Origin: a virus
DNA: 64,000 nucleotides
Strand: one strand, 5' to 3'
IMG/VR virus record: IMGVR_UViG_3300042430_000857
Span: 1 to 64,000 of that record
Shown here: in pieces, positions 17,507 through 24,734 of the stretch
Layout of the letters: the number at the start of each line of letters is the position of its first letter
Numbering within the stretch: position 1 is the first letter of the stretch
Made by a program: the position numbers and the translations under genes
The notes under the pieces: generated by a model
What the model was told of the DNA's origin: nothing
Seen by the model: only the letters and a program-made list of their open reading frames with translations
Database searches by the model: none

Positions 17507-19590
17507 TTACACTAGGCGTATTAACTCTTAAGAATTTTCTATCTATTGGGGCGATTACCCAAACAGTTAATTTCAATAATCAAGACCTAACATTGATTCT
17601 AGGTGAAAATCTAGACTTGGGCGGCGATGGTGCTAAGAATGGTACTGGTAAAACCAGTATCTTACAGGGATTATCATATTCCTTGTTTGGTGGCGGTATC
17701 AATAATATCAAGAAAGACAATTTGATTAACAGAACCAATGGTAAAGCCATGGTTGTTACATTGTCATTCTCAGTTGATGATATTGAGTACCGAATTGAAC
17801 GTGGACGTAAACCTACATTTTTGAAATTTTATGTAAATGATCAAGAAATGGCTAGTGAAGAGACCAATGATAGTCAAGGTGACAGTCGTGAAACTCAGGA
17901 CGCTATTGAAAAGGTCTTACATATGAGTAGTGACATGTTTAGACACATTGTTGGTCTGAATACTTATAATGAACCATTTCTATCACTCAAAGCCAATGAT
18001 CAACGTGTTATCATTGAACAGTTATTGGGTGTTACTATCTTATCTGAAAAGGCTGATGCCATTAAGATACTGAACAAACAGACCAAAGATGATATTCAAC
18101 AAGAAGAGTATCGTATACGTGCGCTTGAAGAAGCCAATAAACGAATTGGCGAGCAGATTGAGAATCTCAAACGCCGTCAACGTTTATGGCAAACAAAGCA
18201 TGATGAAGATTTGAACAAACTGGTCAACGAATACGATGAATTAAGCAAGATTGATATTATTGTTGAACTACAGTCACATAAAGATCGTTCCATTTATCTA
18301 TCTTGTTTAGAGAAAAAAAATAATTACGACAATCTTGTTGCAAAACAAAAGATATGGAAGCAAACACGAGTCAATGATATCAAAGCGTTAGGAGAGAGAC
18401 TTGAAGTCTTGAATGCAATTGATATTGAGATGGAGTTACAATCTCATAAAGACCTTGCTGTGTACAATCAACAGAACGTTGAACAGACAGCGTTAAAAAA
18501 AGAAATAGACCGTATTCACAACGAGACGATCAAACAATCAAATATCACTTTGAAACTAGGCAAAGAGATGATGACGCTCAATGAGAACAAATGCTATGCT
18601 TGTGGTCAAGATTTTCATGATAACAGTCACAGTGCGGTATTGCTGGCAAAGAACGAAGCATATGATTCATCAGTAGATCGTGAACATCAATTGTTAGATG
18701 AATTAAAAAGAGTAGAAGAATTGATTGTTGAACTTAATGACAAGCCAGTTCCACACTACAAGACAGAGAGTGAAGCCATTAAACATAGCTACACAGTCAT
18801 AAACTTAAAGATAGAGATTGAGAACTTGCGTCAAGCGGAAGACCCATACATTCTACAGATCATGGATATTTCTGAGAGCGAGATTGTATGTGGTGAAGAA
18901 CCAGTCACACACTATAAGACTGAATCAGAGGCTATCAAACATAGTAGTCGTGTTGAGAGTTTGTTGGATCAAATTTCCAACAAACATGACGAAACTGATC
19001 CATATATAGATCAAATCTCTGAAATGGAACGTGAAGCCATTCAAACTGTATCATTTGATCATATTAATGAATTGACTAGACTTATGCAACATCAGGAATA
19101 CTTGTTAGACTTATTGACAAGCAAAAAATCTTTTGTTCGTAAAAAGATTATTGAACAAAATTTAACTTATTTGAACAGTCGTCTATCATTTTATTTGGAT
19201 TCCATGGGTTTACCACATACAGTTGTATTTCAGAATGATTTAACAGTTGAAATCACTGAGCTAGGACGTGAGTTAGACTTTGATAATCTAAGTCGTGGTG
19301 AGCGTAATAGACTGATCCTTGGGCTATCCTTTTCATTCAGAGATGTATACGAATCATTATACAGTCCTATCAATGTATTATTTGTTGATGAGTTGATTGA
19401 TAATGGTTTAGATACTATTGGTGTTGAAAACAGTATTGCACTACTCAAAGATATGGCACGTAGACGTAACAAATCAGTTTGGCTTGTATCACATAGAGAT
19501 GAACTAACAAATAGAGTGTCTAGCGTACTTAAAGTTATTAAAGAAGGTGGTTTCACATCATATGAAACTACTACAGAAACAACAGTATAA
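17503..19590 (+). CDS. gp46: Recombination endonuclease subunit gp46 (Rad50/SbcC-like ATPase)
   Basis: A 695-aa SMC-like ATPase partner of gp47. Walker A is GAKNGTGKTS at about residues 43-52. Two long coiled-coil arms flank a zinc hook, CYAC at 364-367. The ABC signature LSRGER is at 596-601 and Walker B VLFVDEL at 625-631, followed by a D-loop-like segment and the switch histidine in LVSHRDE. T4 gp46 is 560 aa; the extra length is in the coiled-coil arms, where a segment beginning HYKTESEAIKHS occurs twice (about residues 423 and 470). This points to an internal duplication that lengthened the arm. Confidence 0.96.
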   Translation: MITLGVLTLKNFLSIGAITQTVNFNNQDLTLILGENLDLGGDGAKNGTGKTSILQGLSYSLFGGGINNIKKDNLINRTNGKAMVVTLSFSVDDIEYRIERGRKPTFLKFYVNDQEMASEETNDSQGDSRETQDAIEKVLHMSSDMFRHIVGLNTYNEPFLSLKANDQRVIIEQLLGVTILSEKADAIKILNKQTKDDIQQEEYRIRALEEANKRIGEQIENLKRRQRLWQTKHDEDLNKLVNEYDELSKIDIIVELQSHKDRSIYLSCLEKKNNYDNLVAKQKIWKQTRVNDIKALGERLEVLNAIDIEMELQSHKDLAVYNQQNVEQTALKKEIDRIHNETIKQSNITLKLGKEMMTLNENKCYACGQDFHDNSHSAVLLAKNEAYDSSVDREHQLLDELKRVEELIVELNDKPVPHYKTESEAIKHSYTVINLKIEIENLRQAEDPYILQIMDISESEIVCGEEPVTHYKTESEAIKHSSRVESLLDQISNKHDETDPYIDQISEMEREAIQTVSFDHINELTRLMQHQEYLLDLLTSKKSFVRKKIIEQNLTYLNSRLSFYLDSMGLPHTVVFQNDLTVEITELGRELDFDNLSRGERNRLILGLSFSFRDVYESLYSPINVLFVDELIDNGLDTIGVENSIALLKDMARRRNKSVWLVSHRDELTNRVSSVLKVIKEGGFTSYETTTETTV

Positions 19591-19627
19591 AATATTTAAA
19601 TTTAACAATAAAGAGATAAGTATTACC

Positions 19628-20224
19628 ATGCCAAGTAAAAGTAAAAACAAAGGAAGCGGGTTTGAACGTGAAGTATCCAAATTTCTCTCAGAGTTATATG
19701 GAGAGAACTTCATGAGAGCGCCTGGTTCTGGAGCTTATACTGGTGGCACTAATAGTCATCGTAAACAAATATTACATGAAGGACAAATTAGAAACTTCAA
19801 AGGAGATATTATTCCTGGTCAAAGTTTTCCATTGTTCAATTGTGAATGTAAGTTTTATGCTGATTTTCAATTTCATCAACTATTTGACGAATCCAAACAA
19901 TTAGAAACGTGGATAGATCAATTGATGACCGCTAGTGATCCAGATGATTTCAATATCTTATTAATGAAGTTTAATCGTAAAGGTCGCTATGTAGCAGTAC
20001 AATCCAAGACCGCTATTCTACATCATCAGAAACAACAAACTGGGATATGGATGGATTTAAATCATGTAACCTATTCAACTAGAGTATATGGTGCTTGGAA
20101 TATATACTCGTTTGAACCATTTTTTCAGAGATATGGATATTTGGTCAAACTACTCTCATCTAATCAACAATCTACAAAATACTCAACTGACATCAAGTCT
20201 AACAACACTTTAAACACAATCTAA
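19628..20224 (+). CDS. PD-(D/E)XK nuclease, Holliday-junction-resolvase-like
   Basis: A 198-aa protein from the ATG at 19628; the frame also has an earlier ATG at 19547 inside gp46. The catalytic signature of a restriction-type nuclease fold is clear: GSGFEREVSKFLSE (E13, E15), an RAPGSGAY loop, KGDII with D60, and CECK with E73 and K75. This order (E, then GD, then ExK) is seen in archaeal Hjc-type resolvases and related phage nucleases. Position directly after gp47-gp46 suggests a role in branched-DNA processing during recombination or packaging. Whether it resolves junctions or is another structure-specific or DNA-degrading nuclease cannot be decided from sequence. Confidence 0.75.
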   Translation: MPSKSKNKGSGFEREVSKFLSELYGENFMRAPGSGAYTGGTNSHRKQILHEGQIRNFKGDIIPGQSFPLFNCECKFYADFQFHQLFDESKQLETWIDQLMTASDPDDFNILLMKFNRKGRYVAVQSKTAILHHQKQQTGIWMDLNHVTYSTRVYGAWNIYSFEPFFQRYGYLVKLLSSNQQSTKYSTDIKSNNTLNTI

Positions 20225-20247
20225 AACTACACTAAACAGAGCAAGGC

Positions 20248-20492
20248 ACATGAAACATCATGTAGCCCACAGGTCAAACAATTACCTGTCTAATATAACT
20301 AGAAACGTTACAGACAATCCGACCACTGTCTGTGGAGTAAGACCAAAGCGTGGACAATACTAAGCGCAACTAGTCTCTAAACGTAACCATCCTCTCGGAA
20401 GGAATTTTACTGCGTCAACAGATCAATGACAAATTGTAGTAGGGTTTTATCGGTGCTTCGGCGAACGTTCTTCCCCCAGAGAAAATATCTGG
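20248..20492 (+). ncRNA. Candidate structured RNA with four consecutive stem-loops
   Basis: Three perfect stems of 6, 6 and 7 bp lie within 86 bases (20248-20333), and a further 5-bp stem is at 20476-20492 with a UUCG-containing segment (GCTTCGGC) between them. A plus-strand reading is assumed because the nuclease gene upstream is plus. No tRNA cloverleaf can be drawn. This is only a candidate. Confidence 0.3.
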
Positions 20493-20573
20493 TTTAATAG
20501 AAGAAAAAGAGGGGGGTGATTGTAATTTATTCAGTGAGTTAAATAATTTTACTTATATAGATATCTAAGTAAT

Positions 20574-20600
20574 GGGTTGTATCGCTACGCTCAACAACCC
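20574..20600. terminator. Inverted repeat, probable terminator of the gp46-nuclease transcript
   Basis: GGGTTGT at 20574-20580 pairs with ACAACCC at 20594-20600 over a 13-base loop. No long T-run follows, so terminator activity is inference from its position between convergent genes. Confidence 0.4.
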
Positions 20601-20603
20601 GTA

Positions 20604-20645
20604 TTGTGTCACATCGCTCGTTATCACTCGCTAGCAGTGACACAA
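20604..20645. repeat. Nine-base inverted repeat with 24-base loop
   Basis: TTGTGTCAC at 20604-20612 is the exact reverse complement of GTGACACAA at 20637-20645. The loop is rich in CGCTCG-type sequence, similar to the loop of the neighbouring hairpin. Confidence 0.6.
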
Positions 20646-20687
20646 AACATCTTTTACGTATATAATTTCAAAGACATAAAAGAAAAT

Positions 20688-20712
20688 GCCAGTGTACCGA
20701 TAGGTCACTGGC
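20688..20712. terminator. Strong hairpin downstream of the gp26-like extension
   Basis: GCCAGTG at 20688-20694 pairs with CACTGGC at 20706-20712. An inner ACC/GGT pairing leaves a GATA loop and one bulged T. It lies 26 bases past the stop of the minus-strand frame at 20738 and is the best terminator candidate for that gene. Confidence 0.45.
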
Positions 20713-20730
20713 GGATGAACTAGTTCATCC
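20713..20730. repeat. Perfect 18-base palindrome
   Basis: GGATGAACTAGTTCATCC reads identically on both strands. It abuts the hairpin at 20688-20712 and sits 8 bases from the stop codon of the minus-strand gene. It could be a second terminator stem or a protein-binding site. Confidence 0.6.
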
Positions 20731-20737
20731 ATTTGTA

Positions 20738-20974
20738 TTAAAAGAATGGTAATTTAGTTTTCTTAGTAGTTTCCATATGTTCATCAATGATAACATTTAG
20801 ATTGTCAATTTCCATATGACTCATATTTAAGATATCAACGTAATCAATGCCACCTCGCATATACCAAGCCAATTTTTGTGCATTGAAGGATATATTCCAA
20901 CGTTCCTTTTCCATATCATCTGTCAGCTTCCTAATCTCGTCAGGATTAAGATTAAGAAGCCTTAGGCGAAAAAA
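20738..20974 (-). CDS. C-terminal extension of the gp26-like protein, reached by -1 frameshift
   Basis: Directly past the gp26-like stop (20962), the -1 frame stays open for 76 codons to a TAA at 20738-20740. The product begins RLRLLNLNPDEIRKL and contains a helix-rich NISFNAQKLAWYMRGGIDYVDI segment. This frame has no ATG until 26 codons past the slip site and no ribosome site, while its upstream part looks like protein. The slippery heptamer T TTT TTC (minus strand, 20974-20968) sits two codons before the zero-frame stop, exactly in frame for a -1 slip. A fusion of about 349 aa would result. This mimics the G/GT tail-assembly chaperone pairs of other phages. The alternative is a separate 50-aa-class gene starting at an internal ATG. 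Confidence 0.65.
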   Translation of the reverse strand, partial: FFRLRLLNLNPDEIRKLTDDMEKERWNISFNAQKLAWYMRGGIDYVDILNMSHMEIDNLNVIIDEHMETTKKTKLPFF

Positions 20975-21786
20975 TCCGTAACATTTAATACAATTTTTTG
21001 TTGATATTCATGTTGACATTGAGGACAATGAACATTAATTGGTTTAAGTTCACTTGCCTCTCGTAATTTTATACTATAATCTTTAATTGTGTTATTAGTT
21101 TCTCTATCACAGTTATTTAAAAATTCAATAATATATTCTTTTTCTGTAACTGTTAATTCTGGAGTTCTAATATAATCAATGGTATCAGATATAACTTTTA
21201 TAACCATATCATTTAATTTTTTAAGTGTATTATTCATTGCAATTTGTTTTTCTTCATCTGAATAAGAATCCAAATTCATTAATGCTCTTTGAATATCCAT
21301 TTGATCTAATCCATTTTTATTGGTATCTTCAAATGTTAATGGTTTAAATTTTATTTCTAATTCTCTAATTTTTAATACTTGATTGTAGTTTACATCTTTC
21401 ATATCTGCCAACATTGGCATCAAATCAATATCATATTCAGTTTTTTCATTACATGATGGACATTCTGAATCTATAGACATTTTACCATTATTTGCAGCGG
21501 CTCTAATAGCTATTAGTACGGCATCTAAGTCAACGTTATTTAATTTCCATGGATCTAACACATTTGGAATACAACTTTTAATCAATTCAATAACAGCCGC
21601 ACCATTAAATAATCCATCTGGTGTTCTAATAGTCATTTCATCAATAGCGGTCATTGGATAAACAGGCAATTCTCCATTTATCGGAATATCTACAACTCCT
21701 GGCAAATAATATTTCCCTTCACTTGGAAGTTTGAAATATAAACATGGGCGGCGAAAATACTGTTTTAATGGGTTATTGGCTAACAT
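20962..21786 (-). CDS. gp26: Baseplate hub/tail assembly protein, gp26-like (T4_baseplate family)
   Basis: A 274-aa protein. The N-terminal half follows the T4 gp26-type pattern closely: FRRPCLYFKLPSEGKYYLPG, GELPVYPMTAIDEMTIRTPD, then VIELIKSCIPNVLDPW and VDLDAVLIAIRAAANN. A CPSC pair near residue 104 and a CPQC pair near residue 256 could bind one zinc. T4 gp26 is about 208 aa. It is encoded opposite to, and divergently from, the tape-measure-like genes. That fits a chaperone of tail-hub or tape-measure assembly. Its zero-frame end carries the slippery heptamer described separately. AAAGGAACC upstream of the ATG is the ribosome site. An ACTAAATA late-type element lies at 21851-21858, 65 bases upstream. 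Confidence 0.85.
   Translation of the reverse strand: MLANNPLKQYFRRPCLYFKLPSEGKYYLPGVVDIPINGELPVYPMTAIDEMTIRTPDGLFNGAAVIELIKSCIPNVLDPWKLNNVDLDAVLIAIRAAANNGKMSIDSECPSCNEKTEYDIDLMPMLADMKDVNYNQVLKIRELEIKFKPLTFEDTNKNGLDQMDIQRALMNLDSYSDEEKQIAMNNTLKKLNDMVIKVISDTIDYIRTPELTVTEKEYIIEFLNNCDRETNNTIKDYSIKLREASELKPINVHCPQCQHEYQQKIVLNVTDFFA
20968..20974 (-). promoter_or_regulatory. Slippery heptamer TTTTTTC for -1 ribosomal frameshifting
   Basis: On the minus strand the last zero-frame codons read GAT TTT TTC GCC TAA. T TTT TTC fits X XXY YYZ in phase. The -1 frame then opens into 76 codons of plausible protein. Confidence 0.65.
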
Positions 21787-21817
21787 TTTGGTTCCTTTTT
21801 AACGATAAAAATAGTAG

Positions 21818-21825
21818 AATAAATA
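21818..21825 (+). promoter_or_regulatory. Late-promoter variant AATAAATA before the tape-measure gene
   Basis: AATAAATA lies 41 bases upstream of the ATG at 21867, a one-base variant of the GATAAATA family. The opposite strand carries ACTAAATA at 21851-21858, facing the gp26-like gene. Confidence 0.4.
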
Positions 21826-21866
21826 CTTATAAGTGCACTGATTCAGACACTATTTAGTGAGCAAAA

Positions 21867-24716
21867 ATGGCCAATAATAATTTAGATAACATCAATATTG
21901 ATAATTTAAAGTCTTTCAACGATATACTTCGTTTGAATACTGCTGGAATGACAAGTTATGAACGTGGTCAACAAAAACTAATCAATGAAGAAAAAGATCA
22001 AGAGAAAAAATTAGCGAAATTAATTGATTCTGGAGAGAAATTTGGACAAGAGTTAATTGGTATTGGAAAAAGTTTAACTACTGGTTCTAGTAGTTTTGGT
22101 CCGTTAACAAAAACAATAACATTACTAACATCACTAGCTAGTGGTATGGCTAGTAAATTTGGTAGTGTTGGTAAAGCTGTTGGTCAGGCAATTAAACTTG
22201 CGGGAAAAGTTGCCAATACAACTATTGAAACATTTGAGAAAACATATACTGGATTTGAAAAACTTAGTCAAAGTGGTTTAGTAAGTAGTTTTGATGAAAT
22301 AGATGATATATCATCATCTACAATGATTACAATAAATGATTTATCTGAACTTCTTGAAGGACAAGGTCAAATATTATCTTCTTGGAGTGGTACTGCATTT
22401 AACGGGATTCAAGAATTTAAAAAATTATCAGGATCATTATTAACTTCACGAGTAGATTTTCAATTACTTGGAATTACGACTAAAGAATTAGCTGCAAGTC
22501 AGATAAAGTATATGGATTATGAAAGAAAAATTACCGGAGAACGACAAAAATTTGATGCAAAACATATTGAAAGATTTAAACAATATTTAAACAATATTAC
22601 TGATATAAGTATAATGACTGGTGAACGAAGAGAAGAAGTTCAAAAAGAAATTGATGCCAGACAAGAAGAGGCTAGTTATAGAATATTTGTAGGAAAACGA
22701 ACTATAGAACAAAATCTAGCAGATAACAAATTACTTGAAGTAACTAAATTTGCATTTGGACCAATCACTGAAAAAGGTATTAGAGATTTAATGGTTGGTC
22801 TTAAACAAGGAGTCATTGCAACATCAGATGAGGCTGATGTTGTCAGACAACACTATGGTAGACTTGGCATAGATATTCTAGCAGATTTACAAAAACATAT
22901 TAATTCCCCATTGGGTCAAGTTAATAATGTAGTAGATACCATGAAAAGAACCAATGTAAAAAATGTACAGGTTATAGGGAATCAAGCAATGATGGCCGGT
23001 GATACACTAGATAGTAAAGTTGCAGTTGAACTACGTAAAGGTGCTCAATTTGCCAAATTAAATCAAAAAGATATAGAAGATATGATTCAGGCGGGTAAAA
23101 CTAAACCACCAACCACAACAGATGAAGCTTTAGCTAGAGCTAGAATTGACATGGGTGACAACAATTTGACAATTCAAAGATTGTCAATGAGTATTCCATT
23201 GGTTACTAAATCAATGAGATTAATATCTAAGGCAATGAATTCATTAATCAAAGGGGTTTTTAATCAAGTTGGAAAAAATATACCTGAACTTTTAATTGTA
23301 ATGGAAGATCAAGATAATGTACGAGACAAAATAACAGATTCAATTACCGAGTTGGCTGAATATAATAAAAGACAAATTAAAGCTCAAGAAAAAATAAATG
23401 CTAGAAAAGCAGCTGGAAAAAGCGGTTATTTTGTAGACAAATCTGATAAAAAAGAAATAGAAGATACTAAAAATTTAATTATATTAGAAAATATTAATCT
23501 TAGAAATTTGGAAAAAAGAGAAAAAGAACTTGCTGCAAAAAAATTAGAACTTGAAATACTAAAAGGATATAAAACCGAGGCGGAAAGATCGCGACCTAAT
23601 TCATCATCCTCATCTCAATCTGGCGGATCACCGTCATTTAAGGGTCCTCAAAAAGAATTTTTTCAAAATATATATACTGCAATATATTCAGAAGCAAAAA
23701 AAGCTGGAGTTCCAAATCCTGAAGCTATTGCAATGTTGGGAGCAACACAATCAGCTTTAGAAACAGGATATGGTAAGAGTTTAGGTGGTGGAAATAACTA
23801 TTTTGGTATAAAAGATTTTAGTGGAAAAAGAAAGAATTCTCAATCTACTCAAGAATTTATTAATGGTAAAATGGTAACTATAAACCAGCCATTTATGACT
23901 TATAGTAATATGAATGAATCTGCAGCAGATTATGTAAGATTACTTACTTCAAACTCCAGATATAAAGATGTGGTGGCGGCAAAAACTGCATCAGAGGCTA
24001 TAGCTGCTCAGGGTAAATCTGGATATGCAACTGATCCAGATTATGCTAAAAAATTAAGTTCAATATATTCTAGCGCAATTTCAAAAGAAAACGAAAATAA
24101 TCAGAATGGTCAGGCTGCCAACTCAAAAGACTATCAAGGATTGAATATAGGTGGTAAATATCCAGGAGAAGCAATTGCCGGTGGATCAGCGAGTAACAAC
24201 ATAATTGCTCTTGCCAGAAAATTTCAAAATATGTATCCTGGTGGAACATTTAGCGCATTCAATGATACAATGAAACGAGGCACTACAGCACATAAAGATG
24301 GATTGGCATTTGATTACACCTTACAGGGAGTACCAAGAGGAGGAAAAATATCAAAAGCAATGAGTAAAGAAATAACTGATTTCTTAAAAAATTCAGGTGC
24401 TTCAAAAGCAATAGATGAATATAATGACCCATCTAGCCAAGCGACTGGCGGTCACATACATGCAGAAGTAACCGCCAGAACTGGTGGTATATTTGATGGT
24501 CCAAGTACTGGGTATCTAATTGAATTACATGGTCGTGAACGAATGATGATTATACCTGATAATGATGGTAATAGTAATATGTTTTATGGTAAAAAACAAA
24601 AACAATCTGACAAATTATTAGCTAATTTAATTAGTATGATTGACTCAAACGTTGATGAAATGATAAATTTAATGAATGATAAAATATCATTACAAGAAAG
24701 AATGAAATCCTCTTAA
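21867..24716 (+). CDS. Tape-measure-like tail protein with glucosaminidase and M15 peptidase domains
   Basis: A 949-aa protein. Residues 1-590 are helical, with a Gly/Ser/Ala-rich hydrophobic stretch at 60-120 and Lys/Glu coiled coils at 490-580. Residues 593-735 look like a FlgJ/Glucosaminidase domain: PEAIAMLGATQSALETGYG with candidate catalytic E632, then GGNNYFGIKD. Residues 770-880 look like an M15-type D,D-peptidase: H809..G.AFD816 and GGHIHAEV with H863 and H865, the expected zinc ligands. The end, GGIFDGPSTGYLIELHGRERM, is a signature found at C-termini of phage tape measures. The tape sits inside the tail tube, so both domains would be delivered to the cell wall at injection. The next gene is a paralogue lacking both enzyme domains. 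Confidence 0.75.
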   Translation: MANNNLDNINIDNLKSFNDILRLNTAGMTSYERGQQKLINEEKDQEKKLAKLIDSGEKFGQELIGIGKSLTTGSSSFGPLTKTITLLTSLASGMASKFGSVGKAVGQAIKLAGKVANTTIETFEKTYTGFEKLSQSGLVSSFDEIDDISSSTMITINDLSELLEGQGQILSSWSGTAFNGIQEFKKLSGSLLTSRVDFQLLGITTKELAASQIKYMDYERKITGERQKFDAKHIERFKQYLNNITDISIMTGERREEVQKEIDARQEEASYRIFVGKRTIEQNLADNKLLEVTKFAFGPITEKGIRDLMVGLKQGVIATSDEADVVRQHYGRLGIDILADLQKHINSPLGQVNNVVDTMKRTNVKNVQVIGNQAMMAGDTLDSKVAVELRKGAQFAKLNQKDIEDMIQAGKTKPPTTTDEALARARIDMGDNNLTIQRLSMSIPLVTKSMRLISKAMNSLIKGVFNQVGKNIPELLIVMEDQDNVRDKITDSITELAEYNKRQIKAQEKINARKAAGKSGYFVDKSDKKEIEDTKNLIILENINLRNLEKREKELAAKKLELEILKGYKTEAERSRPNSSSSSQSGGSPSFKGPQKEFFQNIYTAIYSEAKKAGVPNPEAIAMLGATQSALETGYGKSLGGGNNYFGIKDFSGKRKNSQSTQEFINGKMVTINQPFMTYSNMNESAADYVRLLTSNSRYKDVVAAKTASEAIAAQGKSGYATDPDYAKKLSSIYSSAISKENENNQNGQAANSKDYQGLNIGGKYPGEAIAGGSASNNIIALARKFQNMYPGGTFSAFNDTMKRGTTAHKDGLAFDYTLQGVPRGGKISKAMSKEITDFLKNSGASKAIDEYNDPSSQATGGHIHAEVTARTGGIFDGPSTGYLIELHGRERMMIIPDNDGNSNMFYGKKQKQSDKLLANLISMIDSNVDEMINLMNDKISLQERMKSS

Positions 24717-24734
24717 TCTTTATGAGAAAATAAT

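Larger units (their letters stand above)
20225..20737. other. Gene-free 513-base region between convergent genes, rich in hairpins
   Basis: I found no credible reading frame here on either strand. The left half (20248-20492) has a chain of short stem-loops: ACATGA/TCATGT (20248-20263), ACAGGT/ACCTGT (20269-20289), ACAGACA/TGTCTGT (20310-20333) and CCAGA/TCTGG (20476-20492). The right half holds four longer inverted repeats, listed separately. Base composition is visibly less AT-rich than the flanking genes. It could encode a structured RNA, a bidirectional terminator array, or both. Confidence 0.6.

Noticed and set aside
19547-19627. Earlier ATG for the PD-(D/E)XK nuclease inside gp46
   Set aside because: The extra 27 residues lie in gp46 coding sequence for half their length and look like shadow sequence. 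The family motif GSGFERE starts close to the later ATG. Not fully excluded.
20225-20737. tRNA genes in the hairpin region
   Set aside because: I could not draw a cloverleaf with a 7-bp acceptor stem, GTTC-type T-loop and anticodon arm.
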